From positions 186,001 through 250,000 of the forward strand of contig NZ_BAABEO010000023.1 of the NCBI RefSeq assembly GCF_039540195.1: a DNA stretch of 64,000 nt. Reading direction: 5' to 3'. The translations under genes were made by a program, and so were the position numbers. The notes under the pieces are model-generated. The model ran no database searches. It worked only from the letters and a program-made list of their open reading frames with translations, and had not been told where the DNA came from. This DNA comes from Zafaria ginkgonis. GTDB taxonomy: Bacteria > Actinomycetota > Actinomycetes > Actinomycetales > Micrococcaceae. Position 1 is the first letter of the stretch. Every line of letters starts with the position of its first letter. Below, piece after piece: positions 1 through 8,156 of this stretch.

Positions 1-1
1 G

Positions 2-1072
2 GCGGGCCTGGACGAGGAGAACGTGTACCTGTCCACCTACGTGGGCATCGTCGAGCTGCTTATGGGTGGCTGCACCACCTCCAGCGACCACCTGTACGTG
101 CACCCGCGCCCGGGGCTCATCGACGCCCAGGTCACGGCCTCCACCGAGCTGGGCTTCCGCTTCATGGCCACCCGCGGGTCCATGACCCGCTCCGTCGCCG
201 ACGGAGGGCTGCCCCCGGAGTCGGTGGTGCAGGACCACGACACGATCATGGCCGACGCCGAGCGCCTGGTCGGAGCCCACCACGACCCCGCGCCCGGGGC
301 GATGACCCGGATCGCGCTGGCCCCCTGCTCGCCGTTCTCCGTGTCCGAGGAGATCATGGTCTCCAGCGCCGAGTTCGCCGAGAAGCACGACGTGCGCCTG
401 CATTCGCACCTGGCCGAGGACCACGACGAGGACACCTACTGCCTGGAGACCTACGGATGCCGGCCGGTCGAGTACTTCGAGCGGGTCGGCTGGGCCTCGG
501 ACCGGGCCTGGGTGGCGCACTTCATCTATCCCTCCGACGATGAGGTGGCCCGGCTGGCCTCCGCCGGGGTGGGGGCCGCCCAGTGCCCCAGCTCCAACAT
601 GATGATCGGCCAGGGTTCCATGGACGCCATGAGGATGCGCTCGATGGGCCTGACCGTGGGCCTGGGCTGCGACGGCTCCGCCTCCACGGACAGCGCCTCG
701 CTCTGGATGGAAACCCGCAACGCCCTGCTGCTGGGCCGGCTGCGCAACGGGCCGGCCTCCATGCGGGCCCGCGACGCGCTGGACATGGCGACCCGGGGGA
801 GCGCGGCCTGCTTGGGCTGGGACGACGAGATCGGGCACCTGCGCCCCGGGGCCTGCGCCGACCTGGTGGTCTGGGAAACCCACCCCGTCGCGCTCGCCGG
901 GGCGCTGGTGGATCCGGTGGAGGCGTGGCTGCGCACCGGCCCCTCGCGGGCCTGGCACACCCTGGTCGCCGGGCGCGTGCTGGTGGAGGACGGGGAACCC
1001 GTCGCCGCGGCCCTGCCCGAAGTCCTGCGCCGCCACCGCGCCGCGGCCGCGGCCATGCAGAACCTCCTCTGA
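2..1072 (+). CDS. 8-oxoguanine deaminase-like amidohydrolase (5' end outside window)
   Basis: This is the C-terminal part of an amidohydrolase of the COG0402 branch that deaminates 8-oxoguanine or s-triazine-type rings. The reading frame is open from the window edge (AGLDEENVYLSTYVG...) and ends with TGA at 1070-1072. About 90 N-terminal residues, including the metal-binding HxH of strand 1, must lie upstream. Visible family features are GCTTSSDHLY near the start, the RLHSHLAED block carrying a metal-ligand histidine, AHFIYPS with the next histidine, and GLGCDGSAS with the catalytic aspartate. The closing stretch has the usual GACADLVVW signature of the small beta-sandwich domain. The fold and mechanism are firm. 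The substrate (8-oxoguanine against hydroxy-s-triazine or guanine) is inferred from overall resemblance. Confidence 0.75.
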   Translation, partial: AGLDEENVYLSTYVGIVELLMGGCTTSSDHLYVHPRPGLIDAQVTASTELGFRFMATRGSMTRSVADGGLPPESVVQDHDTIMADAERLVGAHHDPAPGAMTRIALAPCSPFSVSEEIMVSSAEFAEKHDVRLHSHLAEDHDEDTYCLETYGCRPVEYFERVGWASDRAWVAHFIYPSDDEVARLASAGVGAAQCPSSNMMIGQGSMDAMRMRSMGLTVGLGCDGSASTDSASLWMETRNALLLGRLRNGPASMRARDALDMATRGSAACLGWDDEIGHLRPGACADLVVWETHPVALAGALVDPVEAWLRTGPSRAWHTLVAGRVLVEDGEPVAAALPEVLRRHRAAAAAMQNLL

Positions 1073-1155
1073 ATGCGACGGCGGCGGGCGGCGGAGGCGG
1101 GCCCCGGCCGAGGGGAGCCCGGGGAGCCGATGCGGGGACCGCTGCGCCGCCGCGT

Positions 1156-1161
1156 TAGGCT
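1156..1161 (+). promoter_or_regulatory. candidate -10 element for glyS
   Basis: TAGGCT lies about 60 bases before the chosen glyS start, in the gap after the amidohydrolase stop. It fits the actinobacterial TANNNT pattern. No convincing -35 hexamer is visible, so transcription from here is only a suggestion. Confidence 0.3.
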
Positions 1162-1220
1162 GGGACAGTATGTTTTGGCACGGACCGCAACCAGCGGCCT
1201 CGTACACCCATGGAGTTGAA

Positions 1221-2606
1221 ATGGCACCCCAGTCCAAGCTCGACCAGGTAATCTCCCTCGCCAAGCGGCGCGGCTTCGTATTCCAGGCCGGTGAGATCTA
1301 CGGCGGTTCACGCTCGGCGTGGGACTACGGACCGCTCGGCACCGAGCTGAAGGAAAACATCAAGCGCGAGTGGTGGCAGACCTTCGTGCGTGGACGCGAG
1401 GACATGGTGGGCCTGGACTCCTCCATCATCCTGCCCAAGGCCGTGTGGGAGGCCTCCGGCCACGTCGCCACCTTTACCGATCCGCTGGTCGAGTGCACCT
1501 CCTGCCACAAGCGCCACCGCCAGGACCACCTGATCGAGGCGTTCGTCGCCAAGAAGAACCGCGAGCCGCAGGACGGCATGAGCGAGATCCCGTGCCCGGA
1601 CTGCGGCACCAAGGGCCAGTGGACCGAGCCGCAGCTGTTCTCCGGCCTGGTCAAGACCTTCCTCGGCCCGGTGGACAACGAGGCCGGCCTGCACTACATG
1701 CGTCCGGAGACCGCCCAGGGCATCTTCGTGAACTTCAACAACGTGCTCACCGTCTCCCGCAAGAAGCCCCCCTTCGGCATCGGCCAGATCGGCAAGGCAT
1801 TCCGCAACGAGATCACCCCGGGCAACTTCATCTTCCGCACCCGCGAGTTCGAGCAGATGGAGATCGAGTTCTTCACCGCTCCCGCGGACGCCGACCACTG
1901 GTTCAAGGACTGGGTGGAAGGGTGCTGGAACTGGTTCATCGACCTGGGCATCAACCCGGAGAACATGCGCCGCTTCGACGTCCCCGAGGACGAGCGCGCC
2001 CACTACTCCGCCGGCACGATCGACTTCGAGTACAAGTTCGGCTTCCAGGGCTCCGAGTGGGGCGAGCTGATGGGCGTGGCCAACCGCACCGACTACGACC
2101 TCTCCTCCCACACCAAGGCCTCCGGCACCGACCTGTCCTTCTTCAACCAGGCCACCGGCGAGCGCTTCACCCCGTACGTGATCGAGCCGTCCTTCGGCCT
2201 GACCCGCTCCATGATGGCGTTCCTGGTGGACGCCTACGTCGAGGACGAGGCCCCGAACGCGAAGGGCGGCGTGGACAAGCGCACCGTCCTGCGCCTTGAC
2301 CCGCGCCTGGCTCCGGTCAAGGCCGCGGTGCTGCCGCTGAGCCGCAACGAGGAACTCTCCCCGAAGGCCAAGGAGTTGGCCAACCGGCTGCGCAAGCACT
2401 GGAACATCGAGTTCGACGACGCCGGGGCGATCGGCCGCCGCTACCGCCGCCAGGACGAGATCGGCACGCCGTTCTGCATCACGGTGGACTTCGACACCCT
2501 CGAGGACAACGCCGTGACCATCCGCGAACGCGACACCATGTCCCAGGAGCGCGTCTCCCTGGACAAGGTCGAGTCCTACCTGGCCGCCCGCCTGATCGGC
2601 GCCTAG
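1221..2606 (+). CDS. glyS: glycyl-tRNA synthetase (class II, alpha2 type)
   Basis: This enzyme charges tRNA-Gly with glycine in the cytoplasm. The 461-residue product is of the alpha2 homodimer type found in Actinobacteria and eukaryotes, not the two-subunit glyQ/glyS type. Its N-terminus has the GEIYGGSRSAWDYGPLG block. Two CxxC pairs (about residues 92-95 and 124-127) form the zinc-ribbon insertion. Class II motif 2 (FRNEITP...FRTREFEQ) lies near 193-215 and motif 3 (EPSFGLTRS) near 322-330. ATG 1221 is preferred because GGAG sits 5 bases upstream and homologues begin near this methionine. An in-frame ATG at 1170 would add 17 unconserved residues. A strong hairpin follows the stop, so the gene is probably monocistronic. 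Confidence 0.95.
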   Translation: MAPQSKLDQVISLAKRRGFVFQAGEIYGGSRSAWDYGPLGTELKENIKREWWQTFVRGREDMVGLDSSIILPKAVWEASGHVATFTDPLVECTSCHKRHRQDHLIEAFVAKKNREPQDGMSEIPCPDCGTKGQWTEPQLFSGLVKTFLGPVDNEAGLHYMRPETAQGIFVNFNNVLTVSRKKPPFGIGQIGKAFRNEITPGNFIFRTREFEQMEIEFFTAPADADHWFKDWVEGCWNWFIDLGINPENMRRFDVPEDERAHYSAGTIDFEYKFGFQGSEWGELMGVANRTDYDLSSHTKASGTDLSFFNQATGERFTPYVIEPSFGLTRSMMAFLVDAYVEDEAPNAKGGVDKRTVLRLDPRLAPVKAAVLPLSRNEELSPKAKELANRLRKHWNIEFDDAGAIGRRYRRQDEIGTPFCITVDFDTLEDNAVTIRERDTMSQERVSLDKVESYLAARLIGA

Positions 2607-2646
2607 GAAAAAGGCGCGGCCCCGGTCACCCCAGCATTCCCGAAGG

Positions 2647-2679
2647 CCGAGCCTGCCGAGACCTCCTCGGCAGGCTCGG
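2647..2679 (+). terminator. rho-independent-type terminator after glyS
   Basis: A perfect 14-bp stem has arms CCGAGCCTGCCGAG (2647-2660) and CTCGGCAGGCTCGG (2666-2679) with a 5-base loop, followed by TCCGTTT. It lies 40 bases after the glyS stop and just before the ribosome-binding site of the next gene. Confidence 0.8.
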
Positions 2680-2712
2680 TCCGTTTCAGCCCCCAACATG
2701 TTTGGAGACACC

Positions 2713-3633
2713 ATGAGCAACCTGACCTACCGCCCCTGGCAGGACGGCGACGACCTCGCCCTGCTGCAGCTGTGGGGAGACCCGGCCACCCCGCAGGCGC
2801 ACATCGACCGCACCATGCTGCGCGCCTCCAGCGAGGACCCGTGGGCCCGCTGCGTGGTGGGCGAGGACCTCGGCGTGCCGGTCGCGGCCGCCGTCGTCTT
2901 CGAATCCAGCCTGCACCCGGACCGGCTCTGGTTCTACGCCGAGGTCGCCCCCGAGCACCGCCGCCAGGGCATCGCCACCGAGATGGCGAACCTGCTGCGC
3001 GCGGAGGTCCCGCCGTCGGGCGTGACCGCGCTGAAGTCCCGGTACACGTTCGCCGCCGGGGTGGACGACGGCGGCGCGGCCGCCGGCTTCGCCGCGTCGC
3101 TGGGCCAGGCGCCGATCCAGCGCGCCCGCGACGTGGTGGTGGAACCGGAGTCGCTGAAGCTGCCGGTGTTCGACGACGACGGCCTCACCCTGGAGGCGGC
3201 CGCGACCGGCTCGGTGGAGCTGACCCGGCTGGTGGCCGACTACTACAACGCCCTGCACGGGTGGGACCGCGCGGAGATGACGCTGGGCCGGGCCCAGGCC
3301 ATGCTGCTGGGCGACTCCACCGGAGCCAAGGGCGCGGTGGTGCTGCGCGACAAGCCCAAGGACAAGGGCGGGAAGATCCTCTCCTTTGCGCTCAGCTACG
3401 AGCCGGCGCGCGTGGATGCCCCGGCCGACGTGCTGCTGGGCTGGGATCCGGCGCTGCCGGAGGCCGAGGCCCGCGAGGCCGTGCGCGGCCTGCTGGCGAT
3501 GCTGGTCCACCAGTACCCGGTCAAGCTGGAGGTGGACGACTCGATGGTTCCGCTGGCCCAGCTGGTGGACGAGCTGGTCGCCGCCGGACAGGCGACGGTG
3601 GTCACCACGACCACCATCGTCGCCACCGCCTAG
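2713..3633 (+). CDS. GNAT-family N-acetyltransferase
   Basis: The 306-residue protein has an acetyl-CoA-binding GNAT core in its N-terminal half. The segment FYAEVAPEHRRQGIATEMANLLRAE contains the motif A signature (R-x-Q-G-I-A), which binds the pyrophosphate of acetyl-CoA. The C-terminal half is compatible with a second, degenerate GNAT-like fold, as in double-GNAT actinobacterial proteins. The ATG at 2713 follows TTTGGAGACACC with a well-spaced GGAG. An in-frame ATG at 2698 has no such site. The acceptor substrate cannot be read from sequence. The next gene starts 10 bases downstream, so the two may be cotranscribed. Confidence 0.8.
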   Translation: MSNLTYRPWQDGDDLALLQLWGDPATPQAHIDRTMLRASSEDPWARCVVGEDLGVPVAAAVVFESSLHPDRLWFYAEVAPEHRRQGIATEMANLLRAEVPPSGVTALKSRYTFAAGVDDGGAAAGFAASLGQAPIQRARDVVVEPESLKLPVFDDDGLTLEAAATGSVELTRLVADYYNALHGWDRAEMTLGRAQAMLLGDSTGAKGAVVLRDKPKDKGGKILSFALSYEPARVDAPADVLLGWDPALPEAEAREAVRGLLAMLVHQYPVKLEVDDSMVPLAQLVDELVAAGQATVVTTTTIVATA

Positions 3634-3643
3634 GGGCGGGCGC

Positions 3644-4963
3644 GTGGGACACGGCCACGCCCATGGCCACGCCCATGATGGCCACGGCGCGCCGGCGCTG
3701 GATCCCCTCCAGCGCCGCCGGGCCCGGGCCATCCTCGCCGCGATCCTGCTGCCGGTGGCCCTGGCCACGTGCCTGGGCATGGCGCTGCTCTGGCCGGCTT
3801 CGGGGGCGGACAGGGTCACCCTGAACGACCCGTACTCGACGGCGTCCGGCGTCGTCTTCGCCACCGGCACCGTCCAGCGCACGGTGACCGAAACCTGCCC
3901 CTCGTCCGGGAACACCGCGGCCGCCGGCGGCACCCCGCAGCAGTGCGAGGTCTCCTACGTCCTGCCCTCCGCGGGCGGCACCGCCATCCCGGTGGAGGTC
4001 CCCCCGGAGATCGTCGCCGCGCGCGGGGTCCAGGCCGGGGACACCGTGCGCTACCTGGACCTGAGCGGGGCGGACACCGGCTCGGCGGCGCCCTACGTGT
4101 TCGTCGACTTCGTGCGCACCGCCCCGATCCTGCTCCTGGCGGTGGTCTACGCGGCGGTGGTGTGCATGGTGGCGCGCTGGCGCGGATTCCGCGCCCTGCT
4201 GGGACTCGTGGGAGCGTACGCGGTGCTGTCGGCCTTTATGCTGCCGGCCCTGGTGGAGGGCAAGCCCCCGCTGCTGGTGGGACTGGTGGGGTCCACGGTG
4301 ATCATGATCGCGGTCCTGTACTTCGCCCACGGCTTCTCCGCAAGGACCTCCACGGCCCTGATCGGCACCCTCTTCGGGCTGGCCGTCACCGCCCTGCTGG
4401 CCGCGTGGGCCACCGACGCCGCCTACCTGACCGGCGTCGGGGACGACACCGCCTACGCCCTAATCAACGGGGTGCCCCAGCTGCAGCTGTCCGGGGTGAT
4501 CCTGTGCGGGCTGCTGGTGGCCGGGCTGGGCGTGCTCAACGACGTCACCATCACGCAGTCCTCCGCGGTGTGGGAACTGGCCGAGCTGTCCCCGAACTCC
4601 AGCGCGCGCGAGCTGTTCGGCTCCGCCATGCGCATCGGCCGCGACCACATCGCCTCCACCGTCTACACGATCGCGTTCGCCTACGCCGGCGCCGCGCTGC
4701 CGGTGCTGATCCTGGTGGGCCTGTACGACCGCTCGCTGCTGGATTCCCTCACCTCGGGGGAACTCGCCGAGGAGGTGGTGCGCACCCTGGTCGGTTCGAT
4801 CGGCCTGGTGCTGGCGATTCCGGTCACCACGGCGGTCGCCGTGGCCGTGGTCAAGGCCGTGGGGCCAGGCACCGGGAAGGGCAACGGCAGGGGCGCTTCC
4901 GGGGGACGGCGCAGCGCCGGGCGCGCGCCGGTGCCGGTGCCCGAGGTCCACCGCGGGGCCTGA
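3644..4963 (+). CDS. YibE/F-family multi-pass membrane protein with His-rich N-terminus
   Basis: This 439-residue protein is of the YibE/YibF family, integral membrane proteins of uncertain function. It opens with an unusual histidine-rich stretch (VGHGHAHGHAHDGHG), then a TM helix near residues 28-50. An extracytoplasmic segment of about 100 residues contains two cysteines (ETCPSSG, QQCEVSY). Seven or eight further TM helices follow, and the tail is basic and Gly/Arg-rich. The GTG at 3644 is chosen because AGGGGCGGG precedes it and because the frame upstream of it overlaps the acetyltransferase gene. The His cluster suggests metal binding, but this is inference. The gene runs convergent to the next one, 48 bases away. 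Confidence 0.8.
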   Translation: MGHGHAHGHAHDGHGAPALDPLQRRRARAILAAILLPVALATCLGMALLWPASGADRVTLNDPYSTASGVVFATGTVQRTVTETCPSSGNTAAAGGTPQQCEVSYVLPSAGGTAIPVEVPPEIVAARGVQAGDTVRYLDLSGADTGSAAPYVFVDFVRTAPILLLAVVYAAVVCMVARWRGFRALLGLVGAYAVLSAFMLPALVEGKPPLLVGLVGSTVIMIAVLYFAHGFSARTSTALIGTLFGLAVTALLAAWATDAAYLTGVGDDTAYALINGVPQLQLSGVILCGLLVAGLGVLNDVTITQSSAVWELAELSPNSSARELFGSAMRIGRDHIASTVYTIAFAYAGAALPVLILVGLYDRSLLDSLTSGELAEEVVRTLVGSIGLVLAIPVTTAVAVAVVKAVGPGTGKGNGRGASGGRRSAGRAPVPVPEVHRGA

Positions 4964-5011
4964 GCCCGACGCCGGCCGCCGTGCCTGTGGGATGGGCCTG
5001 GGGGCGGGCCG

Positions 5012-6049
5012 CTACGGCTGGCCCTTCCAGCCCAGGTCGTGGGCGACGCGCGCCAGCTTCGCCATCAGGTCGCTGCAGTAGTCGATGCCGAACTGGCTGG
5101 GCAGGGCGAAGAGCACGTAGTCGGCGGCGCCGACGGCGTCGTCCTCGGCCAGGCGGTCCGCGACCTCCGCGGGCGGGCCGGTGATGGCGGGCCCGGAACG
5201 CGCCGGCCCGCCATCGAGGCGCCCGACCGTGTCCTCGGTTTCGCGCAGCTGCCCGATGACGCGGTTGTCGTCCCCGTTGACCAGCGGGAACACCGTGCGC
5301 ACCACCGCGGCCTGCCCGCCGGTGTCCAGCCCCGACGCGGCGTACGCCTCCCGGTAGGCCGTGATCTGGTCCGCCTGCTGAATGTGAAACGGGCGCCCGT
5401 CATCCTGAAGCATGAGCGTGGAACTGACCATGTTCATGCCTTCGGTCCCGGCGAACACCCCGCCGGCCCGCGACCCGGCACCCCACCAGATCCGGTGTTC
5501 CAGTCCCGGGGACAGTGGCGCCACCGGCAGCCGGGCCGGCGTCCCGTGGGTCATCAGCGGGTTGGACACCGCCACGCCCGCGCCGGAAATGGCCTTGCGG
5601 AACAGGGCGGCCCGCTCCCGGGCCACCTCGGACCAGGTCTGGCCCTCCTCCAGGAAATACCCGAACCGTTCCTGCCCGTCCGCCGCCTCCTCCGGGGAGC
5701 CGCGCCCGATGCCCAGCTGCAGCCGGCCCGGCCCCGAGGAGCCCCGGCTGAGCTGGTCGACGATGCCGGCCTCCTCGGCCATGTACAGGGGGTTTTCGTA
5801 GCGCAGGTCCACTACGGCCGTGCCCACGTCGATCCGGGTGGTCCGTGCCGCCATGGCCGCCAGCAGGGGGAACGGGGCAGAGAGCGAGTGGGAGAAGTGG
5901 TGCACCCGCACCCAGGCGCCGTCGAACCCGTGCCGTTCCGCCGCGACGGCCAGCGCCACCGTCTGGCGCACCGACTCGCCGCCGTCGGGCACCCGCGCCC
6001 GCGGGGCGTCGCTCCAGTGGCCGAAGGACAGGAAACCGATCTTCTTCAT
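5012..6049 (-). CDS. LLM-class flavin-dependent oxidoreductase
   Basis: The 345-residue product belongs to the bacterial-luciferase-like (LLM) superfamily of FMN/F420-dependent TIM-barrel monooxygenases. Visible landmarks are the N-terminal KKIGFLSFGHW strand, AAERHGFDGAWVRVHHF (active-site region), TTRIDVGTAVVDLRYENPLYMAEEAGIVDQLS and RLQLGIGRGSPEEA (phosphate-binding region). The ATG at 6049 follows AAAGGAT on the minus strand with good spacing. The open frame extends 51 codons further upstream but lacks similarity and a ribosome-binding site. Substrate and cofactor (FMN or F420) cannot be decided. It is not obviously coupled to its neighbours. Confidence 0.85.
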   Translation of the reverse strand: MKKIGFLSFGHWSDAPRARVPDGGESVRQTVALAVAAERHGFDGAWVRVHHFSHSLSAPFPLLAAMAARTTRIDVGTAVVDLRYENPLYMAEEAGIVDQLSRGSSGPGRLQLGIGRGSPEEAADGQERFGYFLEEGQTWSEVARERAALFRKAISGAGVAVSNPLMTHGTPARLPVAPLSPGLEHRIWWGAGSRAGGVFAGTEGMNMVSSTLMLQDDGRPFHIQQADQITAYREAYAASGLDTGGQAAVVRTVFPLVNGDDNRVIGQLRETEDTVGRLDGGPARSGPAITGPPAEVADRLAEDDAVGAADYVLFALPSQFGIDYCSDLMAKLARVAHDLGWKGQP

Positions 6050-6161
6050 GGCCGCACATCCTTTCAGGCTTGATCCTCCCGCACCCGGGCCCGCCGCGGT
6101 AGGCCGCCGCGGCCGTCCCGCCGCCGTCGTACCCGGCCGTACCGGGCCGTACCCTGGCGGT

Positions 6162-6794
6162 TCAGCGCACCAGCGCGGCGAGGCCGGGGTAGTCGACCAC
6201 AATTCCGTCGTGGTCGACGGTGAGTTCGGCGGAAAACCCGCCGTCCCCCGAGCGGGAATCGGCAGAGCGGAACTCGACCTTGCCGTTGCCGAGCCCCCGG
6301 TACATCTGGCGGCTGGGCAGCACCCGCAGGCTGGGGACTTCGACCCATGCCATGGTCAGCGCCGGCGTGCTCCCGGCCCCGGTGTGCAGCCCGAACCGGC
6401 GGATCGGCATGGTGTTGGTCAGCGGGCACAGTCCCAGGTCGCAGTCGAGGGCATCCGCCAGGGCTTCCGGCTCCGCAAGGCCCGGCGCCGGAAGCCCTGC
6501 ATTGCCGCCGGCCGTCGCCGTCGCCGACCACCCGTCCACGCCGCGGCGCAGTTCCAGGCTGCGGAACCAGCCGTCGCCGTTCACGGCCACCGCCAGCGTG
6601 CGGGTCGCCCATTCTGTCCCGGTGGCCAGGTCTGTCCCGGTGGTGAGGGCCCAACTGGAGGAGTGCCGGGAGGTAAGGGAGGTCCCGTGGGCCCTGAGCC
6701 GCTCCCCCTCGAAGTGCGCCACGGCGGTGTCGAGGCGGCCCGGATCGTCCGTGCCCCGCCAGATGTAGGTCTCCGCAGATGCGTTTGGCCGCAT
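6162..6794 (-). CDS. putative glycolipid-binding domain protein (DUF1089 family)
   Basis: The 210-residue protein resembles the Glycolipid_bind (DUF1089) family, single-domain beta-rich proteins known from mycobacteria and pseudomonads. Family-like segments include the start (YIWRGTDDPGRLDTAVAHFEG), WRTLAVAVNGDGWF-like strand pairs (RTLAVAVNGDGWFRSLELRR), the CPLTNTMPIRRFGL block with its conserved cysteine, and MAWVEVPSLRVLPSRQMYRGL. No signal peptide is visible, so it is probably cytoplasmic. The start has only a modest AGGGTGG upstream. The function is not established beyond the family name. It is a stand-alone gene. Confidence 0.75.
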   Translation of the reverse strand: MRPNASAETYIWRGTDDPGRLDTAVAHFEGERLRAHGTSLTSRHSSSWALTTGTDLATGTEWATRTLAVAVNGDGWFRSLELRRGVDGWSATATAGGNAGLPAPGLAEPEALADALDCDLGLCPLTNTMPIRRFGLHTGAGSTPALTMAWVEVPSLRVLPSRQMYRGLGNGKVEFRSADSRSGDGGFSAELTVDHDGIVVDYPGLAALVR

Positions 6795-6952
6795 GGATCC
6801 ACCCTAGGGGCACGGGCCCGTCCCGGAAACCGTCCCGGCAATTGGGCCGGCAATTGGGCCGGCACTTGGTCAGGGGGCTCCGCCGGGAGGGGCGGGGCGC
6901 TCCGCGGAGACCGGTTTCCACAGGGCGCGCCGCGCGATTTGCCGACCTTTGA

Positions 6953-6958
6953 GACAAT
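6953..6958 (+). promoter_or_regulatory. candidate -10 element of dusB (leaderless geometry)
   Basis: GACAAT ends exactly 6 bases before the GTG start of dusB, the spacing expected if the transcript begins at the start codon. Upstream, at about 6836-6870, the gap holds three near-copies of CCGGCAATTGGG in tandem, whose role is unknown. Confidence 0.4.
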
Positions 6959-6964
6959 GGAGGG

Positions 6965-8149
6965 GTGACCGTTAGCGCCCCCGAATCCTCCGCCCCCGCG
7001 AAACTCGAGCTGCCCCCGCTGAAGCTGGGCAACCTGACCATCGACGTGCCCGTGGTGCTGGCGCCCATGGCGGGCATCACCAACAAGGCCTTCCGCCGAC
7101 TCTGCCGCGAGTACGGCGGGGGCCTCTACGTGGCGGAGATGGTCACCTCCCGGGCCCTCGTGGAGCGCAACAAGGAATCGATGCGCATCATCTCCCACGA
7201 CGAGGACGAAAAAGTGCGCTCCGTCCAGCTCTATGGCGTGGACCCGAAGACCGTCGGGGCGGCGGTGCGCCTGCTGGTCGAGGAGGACCGCGCCGACCAC
7301 ATCGACCTGAACTTCGGCTGCCCGGTCCCCAAGGTCACCCGCAGGGGCGGCGGCTCGGCACTGCCGTGGAAGACGGAGCTGTTTCGCTCCATCATCAAGG
7401 CGGCCACCACGGAAACGGCCAAGGGCGGGATCCCGCTGACCATCAAGATGCGCAAGGGCATCGACGAGGACCACCTCACGTTCCTCGACTCGGCCCGGAT
7501 CGCGCGCGACCACGGAGTGGCCGCGGTGACGCTGCACGGGCGCACCACCAGCCAGTTCTACTCCGGGCAGGCCGACTGGAACGCCATCGCCGAACTGCGC
7601 GAGGCCCTTCCGGACGTGCCGGTGCTCGGCAACGGCGACATCTGGAGCGCCGAGGACGCGCTGCGCATGGTCGAACAGACCGGCGTCGACGGCGTGGTCA
7701 TCGGCCGCGGCTGCCAGGGCCGTCCGTGGCTGTTCGGGGACCTGCAGGCCGCCTTCGAGGGCAGCGGAACCCGCTACCGTCCGGGGCTGGGCAAGGTCGC
7801 CGAAACCTTTTACCGGCACGCCGAGCTGCTGTGCGACTACTTCGGCGACGAGGGGCAGGCGCTGCGCGACATCCGCAAGCATGTGGCCTGGTACTTCAAG
7901 GGCTACACCGTTGGCGGGGAACTGCGTGCCGCCCTGGCCGCGGTCCCCACGCTCGAGGTGTTGCGCGGGCTGCTGGACCAGCTGGACCACGCCGCTCCCT
8001 ACCCGGGACCGGACGCCGAGGGCCCGCGCGGCCGCGCCGGCTCCCCGAAGCGCCCGGCGCTGCCGGATGGCTGGCTCACCAGCCGCGACATGGACGAGAA
8101 CCACAAGGCGATGATCGCCGCCGCCGAGCTGGACGTCTCCGGCGGATAG
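6965..8149 (+). CDS. dusB: tRNA-dihydrouridine synthase
   Basis: This FMN enzyme reduces uridines in the tRNA D-loop with NADPH. The 394-residue product shows the Dus hallmarks. LAPMAGITNKAFR at the N-terminus binds FMN. HIDLNFGCPVPKV contains the catalytic cysteine near residue 119. KMRKGIDEDH and VTLHGRTTSQFYSG are the substrate and FMN phosphate sites, followed by NGDIWSAEDA and IGRGCQGRPWLF. A GGAGGG run precedes GTG 6965 directly, and a -10-like hexamer 6 bases upstream suggests leaderless initiation. The dgt gene begins 7 bases after its stop, so the two probably form an operon. A Gly/Pro-rich insertion near residues 345-365 is lineage-specific. Confidence 0.93.
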   Translation: MTVSAPESSAPAKLELPPLKLGNLTIDVPVVLAPMAGITNKAFRRLCREYGGGLYVAEMVTSRALVERNKESMRIISHDEDEKVRSVQLYGVDPKTVGAAVRLLVEEDRADHIDLNFGCPVPKVTRRGGGSALPWKTELFRSIIKAATTETAKGGIPLTIKMRKGIDEDHLTFLDSARIARDHGVAAVTLHGRTTSQFYSGQADWNAIAELREALPDVPVLGNGDIWSAEDALRMVEQTGVDGVVIGRGCQGRPWLFGDLQAAFEGSGTRYRPGLGKVAETFYRHAELLCDYFGDEGQALRDIRKHVAWYFKGYTVGGELRAALAAVPTLEVLRGLLDQLDHAAPYPGPDAEGPRGRAGSPKRPALPDGWLTSRDMDENHKAMIAAAELDVSGG

Positions 8150-8156
8150 GGAGCCG

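Noticed and set aside
1073..1220. Glycine riboswitch or T-box before glyS
   Set aside because: There is no aptamer-like conserved sequence, and the gap is short with only a -10-like hexamer.
1308..2720. Long open frame on the minus strand opposite glyS
   Set aside because: It is an antisense shadow of a certain gene in very GC-rich DNA, with repetitive Val/Leu/Gly/Asp composition and no family match.
6830..6875. Short tandem CCGGCAATTGGG copies as an iteron or origin
   Set aside because: There are only three imperfect copies, no replication gene is adjacent and no DnaA boxes are visible.
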